A DNA stretch of 64,000 nt from Phymorhynchus buccinoides (GCA_017654935.2 CM065704.1:20743308-20807307), one strand, 5' to 3'; positions 1 to 11,143 are shown, numbered from the stretch's first letter. Numbers and translations: made by a program. The notes: generated from the sequence alone by a model not told the origin.

Positions 1-298
1 ATAGTAGAATTAATAAAAAATTCCTCAGTCTGTCGTTTCCTGCTATGACTGCCAGATAAGAGAGGGGGCAGCTACTGTTCTGGATGACTGGGATAGAATT
101 AGTTTACAGTAGAGATGCCTTGCCCAGCGTACATCCTACCTCAGCCAAACGGATTTGAGGACTACTGCCATTGAGGAAGGTCCCTCCCCAAATCGAACCA
201 ATCCCTTTGGCTGCAGGAAGAAAATTCTGGTGCAAATGCCCAAGAAAAAGAGCATGAGATGTATTACCGGTAGGTTCTGTTTGAACGGACAATAACTC

Positions 299-380
299 TG
301 TGTGTGTGTGTGTGTGCTTGTATGTGTGTGTTTATGCCTACATGCGTGCATGTGTGCCTGCATGTGTGTGTTTGTGTGTC
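299..380. repeat. Imperfect (TG)n microsatellite
   Basis: The stretch alternates TG with occasional C and A interruptions. It forms the upstream part of the putative intron and runs directly into the acceptor at 387. Cys/Val-rich reading frames across it are microsatellite artefacts. Confidence 0.9.
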
Positions 381-387
381 CTTACAG

Positions 388-468
388 GCCAGCTTGCACG
401 ACATCATCCACAAGAACATGGACAAGATCAAGAAGCCACGATCTGGCAATGCAGAGAACCTGTACTAG
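388..468 (+). CDS. Terminal coding exon of an unidentified gene
   Basis: A 3' splice acceptor (pyrimidine/GT-rich tract ending CCTTACAG at 381-387) is followed by 26 open codons and a TAG stop at 466-468. The frame reads ASLHDIIHKNMDKIKKPRSG and ends AENLY. It is hydrophilic, Lys-rich and protein-like, whereas the other two frames give low-complexity translations. The rest of the gene would lie to the left of the window. I do not recognise the family. The main uncertainty is that such a short exon can arise by chance, and no homology was tested. Confidence 0.5.
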   Translation, partial: ASLHDIIHKNMDKIKKPRSGNAENLY

Positions 469-3131
469 TCAGCAGAGAAAGGGCCTGGGAAACTGAATTG
501 AGGGGACCTACTGTCAACTGAGCTTCATTCATTCTGATTCGGCCACTGACGACGACAATTAATAACACTTAGGGAAATTCACGAAAAATTGAGCTTCCTT
601 TTTTTTTTCTTTCTTTTTTTGGACCTTAAATAGTAGAAGATGTGAGATTGGGTTTTATTCATTTCCGCAACACAATTGGGGTTATTTGAAGAGGATTTAG
701 CATTCATTATTCATTAAAACAGTGGAGCCGACTGAGAGATTGAGCGTCTTTGATTTCTGCTTCACATGATGACAGATTAATAACATGGGGAAATCTATCC
801 AGGGTTGAGCATTATTCATTCAACCACAGCCTGACAGATAGGAAAAGTCCACGTTATTGCCATTGTAGAGAAGATAACCTATTGACCGAAAGGAGCAACA
901 TGTTTTTTGCTCCGACTCTTTTTTTGTCATCAAATGATCTCCCTTGTGGTATTAAATGTGTCGATAGATCCATAGCACTGGGGAATTAATTACGCAGGGA
1001 GAAACAAGTTCATGTCTCTTCCCCTCTTCTTTCATTTATTTAATTTTTTTAAATATAAATTTTCTACGCATTTAACCAAAGTGGGTTTTTTCTTTTTTAC
1101 ATGTAGGTCAGCCAGCCAGATGCGTATTAGAATTTATTAAATTTGTAAAAGAACCTGTAACCTGTAAAATATAATTGTGATGGTTCGTGAGAAAAGGCAT
1201 CATCATATTTTTGCGTAAATTGAATTAAGATTTTTCATCCGTAAGAAAAAAAAGATACAGCTAAAATTTCAAGTTTATATAAGTAATTAAAACAACAAAC
1301 TTGATTTTTGGAACTGGAAGTTAAGCTTTTACTGTCCTAGAATTTTGATGTTCAAGATACATGTGGAAATCTGACATATACTGAGAGTTTTGGATCTTAA
1401 AGATGCTAGAAAATTAAACATAAATAAATGAAGAAACCAAATTTTGAAGATTTTTTTTTATTTGGGCCATGGGTAGAATATAAAAAAAGTGAAAATAAAT
1501 ATGTTCTAATATGAAACATGATGGTTATTGACAATTTGTTGCTTTTGCATAAAATTATACTGTGCAAGTTATCTAGGGTTTTCTTAATCATACACACTCA
1601 CCACTGTCTACTTTGTTTCATTTCCTAAAAATATAAGTATATTATTTTTTATGCAGACAGATAATCTTGAATCTTGCTTTTTCTTTCCAGTCACTATTTC
1701 AGCGTCTGCCAAACACAGAGCAGTATAAATGACCATGAAAGTGTATTGCCGTGTTTGGATGCCAAACATAAGGACTAAGGCTATGTGCACATTTACAAAA
1801 CACTTCTGGAAGTAAGAAATATGAAGAAATATTACACTGGGAAACCCATGCGCATATCCCACCCGCTTACTTCTTACTTTCTGTTACTTTATTTGCGGAT
1901 GGGTTTCCGAACAGAAGTTTGGGTAATGTGCACAAACCCTTAAGAAAGGAAGCTACTTTGGGATTTGTTCTTTTAAGGGGTACATGCATGGCATGGATGT
2001 AGGAGAGTTGTGCTTGGTGCTGTTATCAAAAAGTTATCCCATTTTATCGCTTGAAATGTGCAGATTGTCCGGTTTTTTGTTCTCTGAAATAAAATATGGT
2101 TTGGAGGAGGATTTGCGTTACAAGGAAACTTCTGTTTTGGTGTCCATATTTGTGATGTGATGGCATGGCATTGTTTGTGTCTGAGTGACATTTAGATACT
2201 TTTTTTCAAAACTGCACTAAAATATTCCTAGCTTTGGATGATACCTTAGCTGAACTCTGCATAAAAGTTTCATTATAATCACATCACATTTTGATAATTA
2301 AAGATGTTTACAAACAACTTCAAAAGCATAATCTTAGCTAGCTGAGATAAAGGGGAGATAATGCTGTGTTTCAAGCAAGAGGATCAAATGATACTCTGTG
2401 CAGAAGTTGATAATAATTTCTTATGCTAAACCCAATAGAAAATGAAAACAAGACACCCCCATTAATGCCTCCCCCCCCCCCCCCCCTACACACACACAGA
2501 TCAAACTGAGAATAAATTGCATGCCATGATCTTACTCATTTTATTATTTCAAAAAAGATCTGTTGTCATAATAAAGAAGATGATATGAATGTCAGAAGTT
2601 GAATGCTTTGACATTGGTTTAATTGTACCGGAGAGCAAAGCCTCAATCCTGGCCACTTGGCCCAGTACAGCGCAGCATGAGCGATGGACAGTAAGCGATA
2701 TGCAAACTGCTTAAGGCTTGTGAACTAGGGCCTTTTGTGTTCAGTACGGAGCTGATTCCGACCTTGGCCCCAGCTAACGCTTTATGGAGTGTTAACGCAC
2801 GTACATATCGGAAACGTGTCCGCTTATTATTTCCTTCTTTCTTTTACTTATTTACAGATAAGCGCATGGGGCTTCCGCGTCTACTGTATACGCAGCCTTA
2901 CTCACGTAGGCGAGTTGCCTGGGAAAAAAATTGAACTTGTGACCTTATATTATCTTCCGATCTCTAGCTTGCTTCAGCTCTTGCACTTTCATTCACTTGC
3001 TAGGGGTATAATTAACTTTTTGTGCTGAAGTCAGAATACCTTGACCTGGTGAGCTTTTGTCTCGCCCTAAGCATGAATATCCTACTCTAATGTCATTCAA
3101 CGGCTAGCCTCACAAAACACTTTACATTCAT
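469..3131. other. Non-coding stretch, no gene seen
   Basis: This AT-rich DNA starts with the probable 3' UTR of the plus-strand exon and ends with the probable 3' UTR of the minus-strand CUB gene, so the two genes converge. A run of 16 C lies at 2471-2486, followed by a short CA tract. TTTATT near 2538 would read AATAAA on the minus strand and could serve the CUB gene. No splice-bounded or conserved reading frame was found. Confidence 0.5.
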
Positions 3132-3374
3132 TTACACTTCTAGCTGACGGCACGCATGAAATTCCTCACGCACACATACAGCCATGAGGTCGGTGACCAC
3201 CATGAAGATGATGGGCAGGGCACACAGGGCGATGCCCACTGCCCCCATGGTACGGGCACTGTACCTGTGGTCCGGGACACTGATGTACCGGCGGCGTACA
3301 CTGGACAGGCTGCAGTTCTTTTCCAGTACCAAGGTCTGGATTTCTTTAGTCAGCTGCTCTTGCCTTGCCTGGGA
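3132..3374 (-). CDS. CUB gene last exon: membrane segment and cytoplasmic tail
   Basis: The acceptor is CATTTCAG|TCC (phase 0) and the stop is TAA at 3134-3132. The exon encodes a polar, helical stretch (QARQEQLTKEIQTLVLEKNC), an Arg/Ser-rich linker, one hydrophobic segment of about 20 residues, and a tail ending CRQLEV. The first 45 residues could form a short coiled coil next to the membrane. Confidence 0.85.
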   Translation of the reverse strand, partial: SQARQEQLTKEIQTLVLEKNCSLSSVRRRYISVPDHRYSARTMGAVGIALCALPIIFMVVTDLMAVCVREEFHACRQLEV

Positions 3375-3793
3375 CTGAAATGAATGCAACACCATACAAT
3401 CACAAACAAATATGATGCACAAGTTTAACGTTTTGTTTCATTCACACAAGACACAAAAGAACTAAACTTTCAGCGGAAATGCCTTATCAACCATACAATG
3501 TGCTGAAACAACAAATCACTATCCAGGCACTTCCTCTTCATATTCAGTCTGCAAAAGGAAAAACAAAAGTGTAAACGTGTGTTTGAACAGTTTTCTAAAG
3601 AGTTGCACAAAACAAACAAAATCAAAGCTGATGCACATCACTTTGATTAGTTGAGATTTTAAAAAGAAATGTCTAAATATAAAATGAAATAATAGAAGAA
3701 GAAAAAACTGATGTGGCTTTTAGTTTTATACCATACTTTGCCTCACCGGGAAAGATAATTATTTCAGTTTTGAATGGCACACAACGTGGGTTT

Positions 3794-3834
<41 letters not shown>

Positions 3835-5733
3835 CCTGCATGCGAATGGAGAAAAAAATGATTCACGGATAATTCTAGCCAAGTTTTATCATCTTCAATG
3901 AATGATTTAGGACACAAATATTGTAGAAAAAGAAAGGAAAACAAAAATCATTATGAGTTTCTTTTTGTTTTTCAAAGTATGTGTGTGTGCGCTTGCATCA
4001 TGCATGTACATACATGTATGTTTCATGAAATGAGCACCCATACTCTTTTTTTCCCCCCATAAATTTAACACAGATAAGATTAAAACCAATCCTACCACTG
4101 TCAGTTTGGTGTTGGCCACACAGTGGCAGCCCCTCTGCTCTCTGGACAATGTGGGTGGTATTATGGTCACCGCTGCAGTCACCTTATCCCAAGGAGGATT
4201 GCTGAAGGAAGTCCCAGCAACAGGATTGCTTGAAGAATTTTCAGCAACAGGATTGTTTGGAGAGGTTTCAGCAATAGGGTTATTTGAAGAAGTTTCATCA
4301 ACGGGATTGTTTGAAGAAGTTTCATCAACAGGATTGTTTGAAGATGTTCCAGCAACGGGATTGTTTGAAGATGTTCCAGCAACAGGATTGTTTGAAGAAG
4401 TTTCATCAACGGGATTGTTTGAAGATGTTCCAGCAACGGGATTGTTTGAAGAAGTTGCATCAACGGGATTGTTTGAAGAGGTTTCATCAATGGGATTGTT
4501 TGAAGAAGTTTCATCAACTGGATTGTTTGAAGATGTTCCAGCAACGGGATTGTTTGAAGATGTTCCAGCAACGGGATTGTTTGAAGATGTTCCAGCAACG
4601 GGATTGTTTGAAGAAGTTTCATCAACTGGATTGTTTGAAGAAGTTTCAGCAACTGGATTGTTTAAAGAAGTTTCATCAATGGGATTGTTTGAAGAAGCTT
4701 CAGCAACAGGATTGTTTGTAGACGTTCCAGCAACCGGATAGTTCGGAGGGGTTTCAGAAGGATTGCTTGAAGAGGTCTCAGCAGCAGGATTGTGTGATGG
4801 CGTTTCTGCAAGAGTGTGGAATGTAGTTTGAGCTGTGCTGGCTGCAACAGTGTCAGGCTCAGTGAAGTCGTGGGCTGATGAAGAAAACAATGGTTCTGCA
4901 CTGGAGGGGTCTGTGTCGGGAGGCTCTGTGGGAAGCACTGAAGGCAGAAAAGGGATCAGTCAAAAATTCAAACTTTGATGTAGGGGGCCTAATTATTGTA
5001 AAAAGGTGTCACTTGGCCTTAGACGTGTTTGTCAGTGTGCTTTAGGCTACTACATTAGTAGGTCTTCAATCACCAAGACTAATAAATAAGAGATAATATC
5101 AGAAATTCTAGTCAAATATCACTTAATTTCAGAGACAAGGATGATAATATTTGGTACAGTCACTGGCGAATCCCTGATAGATTACCTGCAAAGCACACAC
5201 ACACACACACTTCCACGTACCTCTCCATATACGCAAATTTAATCGAAAATTAACCGCCTTCAAATTTGTTGGTGTGAAAGGAATCCTAAGCGCTGGGTTG
5301 TCTTGAGAAACACTCAAAGATAGGCCTACATGCACAAAGGAGTTTAGTTATGCTGACGACAAAAACAAACACTTTCAAGTATATCTTTTCCCCAGAACTG
5401 TCCCAGTGTGGAACTCCCTTCAGCCACAGCAGCTGAGGCTCCCTCGATCCTTGGTATATTTCAAGAGGGAGCTCAACAACTTGTCTTTCTAATCTCTGGC
5501 CATAGATCAAAGTAGTGGTAAATGAAGGGCAGGAGCTGTGCCAATCGGGCTTGGCCCAACCACTCACCCCCACCCTCCACCTCCCCCTCCCCCACTCAGA
5601 AATACATACATGTGGTGTAGAGTGGCACAGTGGTATCGCGTTCGCTTCGTGTCAAGTAAACCCGAGTTCGAACCTGGGTACAGGGGATTTTTTCCTCTCA
5701 TTCTGCACTAGGCCTTAACGGTCTGAACGTGGA

Positions 5734-5764
<31 letters not shown>

Positions 5765-8700
5765 CGTGTGCCCATGCACTTAGCATACGTTAAACCCAAT
5801 GGCAACGAAAAAGTTGTCATTTGGTAAAAATTTACCCCCCACCCCCCTCATCAGTGACAAAAATCGCATGCAAAAACACACGCACACAAAACAAATGGGT
5901 GGCGCGCCTCTGGCTGCAACGCGCTCTCCAGGTGGGAGCAACCCGAATTTCACAGAGACGCCTCTGTGACTATAAAGTACCTATTACCTAATATGCACAC
6001 TTTTTTCGCACACACACACTTTGCCCAAATATAGTTTTCTATTTATTTTATTTTTCACATTGTGCAACCTCTTAACTTAAGTCACTGGAATGTCTACTGT
6101 CTAATGTCTATATGTGACAAAGAAATATTGAAGATTTGAAGACGTACCTTCCAAAACAGTCCAGGACACGTTAAAGCCGAATCTCTCAATGCTGTGATCA
6201 GAGAAGAAAAGTATGACGAACACTGATCCGTTGATTTGTACTGAAAAACAAAGCAAACAAATAAGCTTACAAATTAACGTAGGCCTATTATGCTTGGAAT
6301 TAAGTTTCCTCTTGCACGGACACATCTATGATATATTCACATTGTTATGCTAAACACTTATATCATACAAGCACCCGCGCATATACTAAAACATGCGCTT
6401 GTACACACAAACACACGCAAGTGCACGCACGAAGATATACGCATGTGCATATTCACAGAGAGAGAGCACTGGCTCAGTGACCAGGTCACTCAGAATAAAT
6501 TTTGTTTTTGTTTTTAAGTTGTGCTCTCCCCAAGTTCGTTGATATAATACCACAAAGTGGTGCTTTCGACTAAAGTCAAGATCGAGAGAGAGACACGGAC
6601 AGATGTGCTGGTGCACACACACACTGAGTAAGAGATACAAAAGGATCGAGGGGGTCTCAAATGAGGTAGTGCAAGAACCATTCTATTCCAGGTGGATGTG
6701 CTAGCCTTCTAAAATAACATACAATGAATTATCAACAAGAAGGAGAGACACGCAGATCGACGCCCCTGAAACTGACGCGGCCCAAGCCATTCTTGTTTGT
6801 CCGTACACGAAGGGCCATGGTAGGAGGCTTTGAAAAAGTGGAGGACATGTTGCCGTACTCACAGCACCCATTGGTAAAATCACATTACCAGGCATCAGAA
6901 TTGTCAGAAGATTAAGAATTATCAGAGGTTTTGCCTTTTATTTTGTCTGTTTTAAAAATAGTTTAAAGTGATTTCTCACTGTATTAAGCCTTTTGTGAAC
7001 TGATTTCAATGTTGTACAGTCTGGGGCCTTGGTGGCCCTTTTACCGCAGTTTTCAGATGATTTTTCAATTTAACTGTCTGTGTGTTATCTCTCTCTCTCT
7101 ATCTTAAGTTGCCCCCCTGAATCGTCCGAGGGGGCTCTGCCCCTGTACCCTGCCGGGGCCATGGGTCCCTAGACCCCTGCCTTTCATGTTTTTTTTGTAT
7201 TTGGGGGAGTTGCGCCCATGGATTAGGCAACCACTTTGCCTGAGTGCTGCAGGAAGTGCTGAGCCGGCCTGCTGACCCTGTGCAGATCACCGTTCAAGAG
7301 GTGACGACGCAAACTACATAATTATAATAGAGATGCAATCACATTCAGGAGACCCCAAACCACGAATTGATACAAAGATTTTAGGGAAACCCACTTAAAT
7401 TCCTTGAGGCCCGTATGTAGGTTAATTGTGAAATCACAATGTATTGGAATTATAGTCAAAATAAAGAAGAGGGATTGCTTTTGAATTTCCATGTTGTAAA
7501 AACGTTTTTGAAAACATTCTTAATACCAAAATACGAAAAAAGAAATGTCTCATTTTCAACGAAATAAACTGTACATGTATCTTTTCTATTCTATAATGTA
7601 CAAAAAGATAGTATCTCGAATTTCCCGAGGCAGTGAAGGGGTTAATGGGTGTGGCTTGTTTTAGCCCAGGCTCTCCACTGCTCCTTACTGTCTCTAACAG
7701 CCGACCCTGTGCCGCAGTAGCGCGTGCTCTGTATCTGGACATAGTCGTAGCAGTTGCCTCCCTGCACCTCCAGGTCCACTGAGAGATGCACCTTATGAGT
7801 GGACAACAACATTATTGTCAAGAGAACATTAATCTCTCTCTCTCTCTGTTTGTCTGCCTGTATCTCTCTGTTTGTCTGCCTGTATCTCTCTGTGTGTGCA
7901 TGCGTGTGTGTGTGTGTGCGTGTGCGTGCATGTGTGTGTGTGTGTGTGTGTGTGTGCGTGCACGTGTGTGTGTCCATGCGCGCTAGTCACTTGACAGTGT
8001 CCAACCATGACTGCCAGATAGCTGATGAGGCGATTAGCTATTATGGAGGGCAGGACTAAAATTTGTCCAGTACAGAGAATAACCTTTGCCCTGGGGTCAT
8101 CCTCCACTCTCTCGGCCAAAAAGGCTTTACATTATAGGACATCTGGCGTTGGTGAAGGTCCCCAAAGGCCAACTCCTTCCTGAGTCAAGTCAATGAGTTA
8201 TTCACAAAAGAGTAAGCTGTAGCATGAGTTTCCATTACTGTAGAAAACCATTCATTCTTAAGCTCTGGCTTTAGTATCCCCCCCCCCCCCCAACTTCAAG
8301 CTGTAATTAATGTCAACCAACACTAAAAAGAAGAAGAAGAAGCCATTTGAGTGGTTGTTGTTGTTGGCTTAGCCTGGCTAAAAGACTCCAGGAGTCATCC
8401 CAACAGCGGAAGCACTTGAACACTGTCGTACAAGTGCATCAGCTAGGGATGAGAAACATTACGTGTGTGACCGATTTTTTGATTACCTCACCACGTGGGC
8501 AGCCACACTCCGTCTTCGGGGAACATTTGAGTGGTTGAGAGTCACAGTTACTCGCAAAAAAGGCTTCATTATGCCATGGTTATCCATGACTATAGACAGC
8601 TCTGGCTTTATTGCCCCTTAACTTCAAGCTAAGTCAGCCGAGTAGTTTCCAGTCAAAGCCATCCACAAAGGAATAAGCTGTAGGCCTACCCGTGCTTTTC

Positions 8701-9004
8701 CATCAGTGTGGATTATAGAAAACCCTTCAGCTCAACTCAACTTCGTTAATTCCTCGTACAAAGTATGCTTTGTCGTCATGGCTTGTTTCGTCATGCTATT
8801 GTTTTATGACCGCTGTACAGCTCTCGCCTTGCTAGTGGCCCCAACCCTGACTGATAACGAGCCAACGGGTCACCTGCAGCATCAGGGGTCCCGGGGTGGT
8901 CAGGTGGGCAGTGTAGGTCAGGTTCTGGTCACTGGGGTACTTGGATGGGTAGTTGGGGCTGAGGAAGTAGCCCCTGTCCCCCCACACCTCCACAATCACT
9001 GGGT
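3132..9004 (-). CDS. CUB domain, mucin-like stalk, single-pass membrane protein (5' partial)
   Basis: Five exons on the minus strand (9004-8874, 7791-7689, 6240-6148, 4937-4096, 3374-3132) have GT-AG borders and join without a frame clash (phases 0, 1, 1, 0). The order is one CUB domain; an acidic Ser/Thr/Pro linker; about 20 tandem 9-residue units of the type NNPVAGTSS or NNPVDETSS; a CHC-containing segment; a motif rich in Arg and Ser ('LSSVRRRYIS', 'DHRYSART'); a hydrophobic helix (MGAVGIALCALPIIFMVV); and a roughly 22-residue tail. CUB domains are extracellular binding modules and the repeats suit an O-glycosylated spacer, so I infer a cell-surface receptor or adhesion protein. The C-terminal pattern resembles a membrane-anchor tail I recall from molluscan predicted proteins. 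No signal peptide or 5' exon was found above 9004. The ligand is unknown. Confidence 0.8.
3795..3831. repeat. (CA)n microsatellite in the CUB gene intron
   Basis: About 18 perfect CA units lie between the membrane-segment exon and the stalk exon. Confidence 0.95.
4096..4937 (-). CDS. CUB gene exon: repetitive Ser/Thr/Pro stalk
   Basis: This 842-bp exon runs from acceptor CTGCCTTCAG (4938-4947) to donor ACAGTG|GTAGGA. It opens with LPTEPPDTDPSS and a Ser/Thr-rich linker, followed by about 20 copies of a 9-residue unit. It ends with NPPWDKVTAAVTIIPP and a Cys-x-Cys segment. The acidic residues alternate between VDET, IDET and VAGT versions, so unit types have been shuffled within the array. 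Its length is likely to vary between alleles. Confidence 0.85.
4190..4743. repeat. 27-bp coding minisatellite
   Basis: About 20 units of 27 bp, for example (plus strand) GGATTGTTTGAAGATGTTCC plus seven bases, encode the NNPVAGTSS-type repeats on the minus strand. Because 27 is a multiple of three, all three antisense frames are also open. Those antisense frames are by-products. Confidence 0.95.
5612..5992 (+). mobile_element. tRNA-derived SINE
   Basis: The head resembles a tRNA gene: an A-box-like TGGCACAGTGG (5623-5633) and a B-box GTTCGAACC (5666-5674). The body ends GCGCGCCTCTGGCTGC, CTCCAGGTGGGAGC and 'ACGCCTCTGTGACTATAA'. The same body recurs at 18285-18430, which shows that it is a dispersed family. 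It sits in a CUB gene intron. No clear target duplication was found. It does not fold as a clean functional tRNA and has a long unrelated tail. Confidence 0.85.
6148..6240 (-). CDS. CUB gene exon: C-terminal part of the CUB domain
   Basis: The acceptor TTGTTTTTCAG and donor GAAG|GTACGT bound a 93-bp exon with phase 1 at both ends. It encodes NGSVFVILFFSDHSIERFGF followed by NVSWTV, the usual end of a CUB domain ('F.SD.S....GF...'). It contains a potential N-glycosylation site (NVS). Confidence 0.85.
7689..7791 (-). CDS. CUB gene exon: middle of the CUB domain
   Basis: This exon reads VHLSVDLEVQGGNCYDYVQI and then STRYCGTG, matching the CUB core with its C-x-Y-D-Y and Y-C-G cysteines. The phase-0 acceptor (CACTCATAAG|GTGCAT) has a weak pyrimidine tract. 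An alternative AG 13 bases downstream would break the frame. The donor is ACA|GTAAGG, phase 1. Confidence 0.8.
7890..7975. repeat. (TG)n-rich microsatellite
   Basis: TCTC/TGTC units (7834-7890) are followed by TG/CG dinucleotides. The stretch lies about 100 bp upstream, in gene sense, of the middle CUB exon. Confidence 0.9.
8358..8523 (-). mobile_element. SINE-like retroposon with 14-bp target duplication
   Basis: A 166-bp segment is flanked by perfect direct repeats CATTTGAGTGGTTG at 8344-8357 and 8524-8537. A diverged copy in the opposite orientation occurs at 57104-57254 (shared blocks GACTCCAGG, AGCTAGGGATGAGAA, CAGCCACACTCCGTCTTCGG). Read on the minus strand the element ends in CAA repeats, consistent with a retroposon tail. 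I saw no convincing tRNA promoter boxes. Confidence 0.7.
8874..9004 (-). CDS. CUB gene exon: N-terminal part of the CUB domain
   Basis: The acceptor is TTTCCTACACAG (minus) and the donor is CTGCAG|GTGACC. The translation contains the CUB signature 'GYFLSPNYPSKYPSDQNLTY'. The exon starts with two bases of a split codon and ends in phase 0. The second cysteine typical of many CUB domains is absent here, which suggests a form with fewer disulfides. Confidence 0.85.
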
Positions 9005-9039
9005 CTGTGTAGGAAAGAGAATATAACACGAGAGCGAAT

Positions 9040-9080
<41 letters not shown>
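9040..9080. repeat. (GA)n microsatellite
   Basis: A perfect GA tract lies just upstream (gene sense) of the first visible CUB exon. Confidence 0.95.
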
Positions 9081-9082
<2 letters not shown>

Positions 9083-9084
9083 AA

Positions 9085-9445
9085 TACTGGACATTTTATT
9101 GTCACTAGCGCAACTCCGAGTACCGGTAACACCTAGTACCGGTAACGCCAAGTACCGGTAACGCCAAGTACCGGTAACGCTGAGTACCGGTTTCGCCGGG
9201 TCCGCAAAATATTATATTATTACTTTTGTCTCTCTCCCTCCGTCCAGAAATACCGGAGATACGGACGCCGAGAGTCCGGTGGATACGCGTTTCGCGCATT
9301 TGCCAAACTGCGCAAATGACACGGCCGCCTCGGTCGCCCTTGCCATTGCCCCGTTAGGGCTCATAGCAAATTTGAAGCGATTCGGTCGAAAAAAGTTATA
9401 AGGCCCGTTCTGTGTTTCACACGGACAGTTCCTGTTTATAATATG
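9085..9445 (-). mobile_element. Dispersed repeat with GTTACCGGTACT units, internally deleted copy
   Basis: On the minus strand this copy runs from AACTGTCCGTGTGAAACACA through GGCCTTATAAC, GCTTCAAATTTGC and AATACCGGAG-type blocks. It then has about five tandem 18-bp units containing GTTACCGGTACT and ends GTTGCGCTAGT. The copy at 54545-55310 shares both ends but has a longer middle and only about two units. I take both as one non-autonomous transposable element family of unknown class. Confidence 0.75.
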
Positions 9446-9814
9446 ATTACCTCAAAAGGTCTGATGACAATGCAAGGGGGTGGGGTGGGGGGTGTTATAG
9501 GAATTACAAATATAGCCTAAACAGTTTCTCCTTATAGGTGATATGACGAAAACTAGTGAATGAAACAATTGAGGATACAATCTTGATCCTATTTGGTAGT
9601 AAAATAACTTTCATAAAAGAAAACAACTTACAGAATAACAAACCAAAGGGGGGGGGGGGGGGAATTAATGATTAAATTACAACAATAAACACGAAAACTC
9701 TTGACGTCAAAGGATACAAGTTCGGCTAATCACACAATCATCGTGCATGATACAAATCGAAAGAAATGTTAATTAGTATAATTATAATCATCGTTAATGC
9801 ACAATAACATTTAG

Positions 9815-10276
9815 TTAGCCTATAGTTCTAGACCTAAACCTGGCCAGACATATTCTATACCATCTATTGTTTAAAACTGCTATATATTTCTCAGCTTCAA
9901 ACGCATCTTTAAAGCTATAATACCAGTTATATCTGTCTGAACTTTCAATTTTAGAGTGCCAATTTTGCTGATAGGAAGCAATAATTCTGTTTTTAAATTC
10001 CATGATAAATCCCTCCTCACTTCCCACACCCTGACATAGCCATACAATTCCAAACCCATGAGTAGTTAAAATATTTTTCGCACAATATACCCAATTTTCT
10101 TTCCCTTTCTCATGTTCGTTTAATAGCATTTGATAAGCCTGTCTACTAAGTCTGGATATAGGTAGTTTTAGCAACTTGAGCCAGGAAGAGAGAGAGAAGT
10201 CGGAAGTCGGAAGTCGGAAATTTTTACTGAATTTAGGCCAACAGCCTCTTTCAGTGGGGGTAACATGCAAAAACAA
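9815..10276 (-). pseudogene. LINE C-terminal fragment
   Basis: A 153-residue minus-strand frame aligns by eye with the C-terminal region of the LINE at 11144-11765. Shared patterns include 'LLK.P.SR.S..AY.MLLN.H.KG...WV' and 'F..EKY..VL...R..LA.FR'. It lacks the RT domain, so it is a separate truncated copy of the same or a sister family. The preceding 9450-9814 has poly-G and AT-rich non-coding DNA. Confidence 0.8.
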
Positions 10277-10410
10277 TCAACAAAATCATGCATATTAATT
10301 CACAATATATTAACATAACTATGTCGCAGCGAAATCAATTTGAAATAAGTAAAGATGAACTCTAATTATCAATATATATCATACAAAACACATACTTGGC
10401 TAACACATTC

Positions 10411-10414
<4 letters not shown>

Positions 10415-10468
<54 letters not shown>
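10415..10468. repeat. (CA)n microsatellite
   Basis: A perfect CA tract lies between two LINE fragments. Confidence 0.95.
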
Positions 10469-10470
<2 letters not shown>

Positions 10471-10479
10471 CATAACACA

Positions 10480-10805
10480 ATAGATGTTTTGTGGTCACCC
10501 ACTGTCCATTCATCATATTATTTTTGAATGTCCAGTTTTAGCTTCCCTATACCACCTTTTAAAGATAAATATAGCAACCTTAGGCTCTAAAAGAAATCAT
10601 CTACGGCCCTGAAATGATTGACATTGCAAAGGTTATATCCAGTTCTGAGATTGTTCATTATTTTGTTGTAAGTGATTCATTAGTTTACGATTTTATATTG
10701 TTGTTGATAAGCACTCGCACACACGCACACATTTATTTATTTTTATTTATTTAATTTATTAAGAAGATTTATATAGCGCATACCTTTAAGCTCTATGCGC
10801 TTAAT

Positions 10806-10882
<77 letters not shown>

Positions 10883-11010
10883 CACTTTCCCCCTCATTTT
10901 AATTTATTGATTTGTTGTTTTTGTCATGTTTTAAAAAAAAGTCTAATATCACCATTGTTGTGAAGACTTTATAAATTAAATCAATCAAATCAAATCAATA
11001 GATGTTTACA
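10480..11010 (+). mobile_element. LINE 3'-end fragment, plus strand
   Basis: Positions 10496-10570 read HPLSIHHIIFECPVLASLYH, the zinc-finger-like end typical of LINE pol (H..HH..FECP). A 3' UTR-like stretch follows, with a long CA tract (10806-10885) and an end in repeated AAATCAATC-type units (10974-10998). It is opposite in orientation to the neighbouring LINE copies. Confidence 0.55.
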
Positions 11011-11143
11011 TAGCATTCTGGTCAATAAACGCATGGACAAGGAATGTACCTAGATTTATTATTTTGCTTTGTTGGTTCTCTTTTAACATACTTTAATAGA
11101 CAATGTTCCAAATGTTCATCACGAGAAACATTCTAATCTCATT

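Noticed and set aside
2737..3028. Two plus-strand frames around a TTTACAG acceptor-like site
   Set aside because: No conserved-looking protein and no matching exon. The region is better explained as the 3' flank of the CUB gene.
4106..4741. 211-codon plus-strand frame (LFEDVPATG repeats) and other frames over the stalk
   Set aside because: They are antisense or shifted readings of the 27-bp coding minisatellite. The minus-strand frame is supported by splice sites and the neighbouring CUB and membrane exons.
5612..5690. Possible tRNA gene
   Set aside because: Only the A- and B-box-like promoter segments are present, followed by a SINE body that recurs at 18285.
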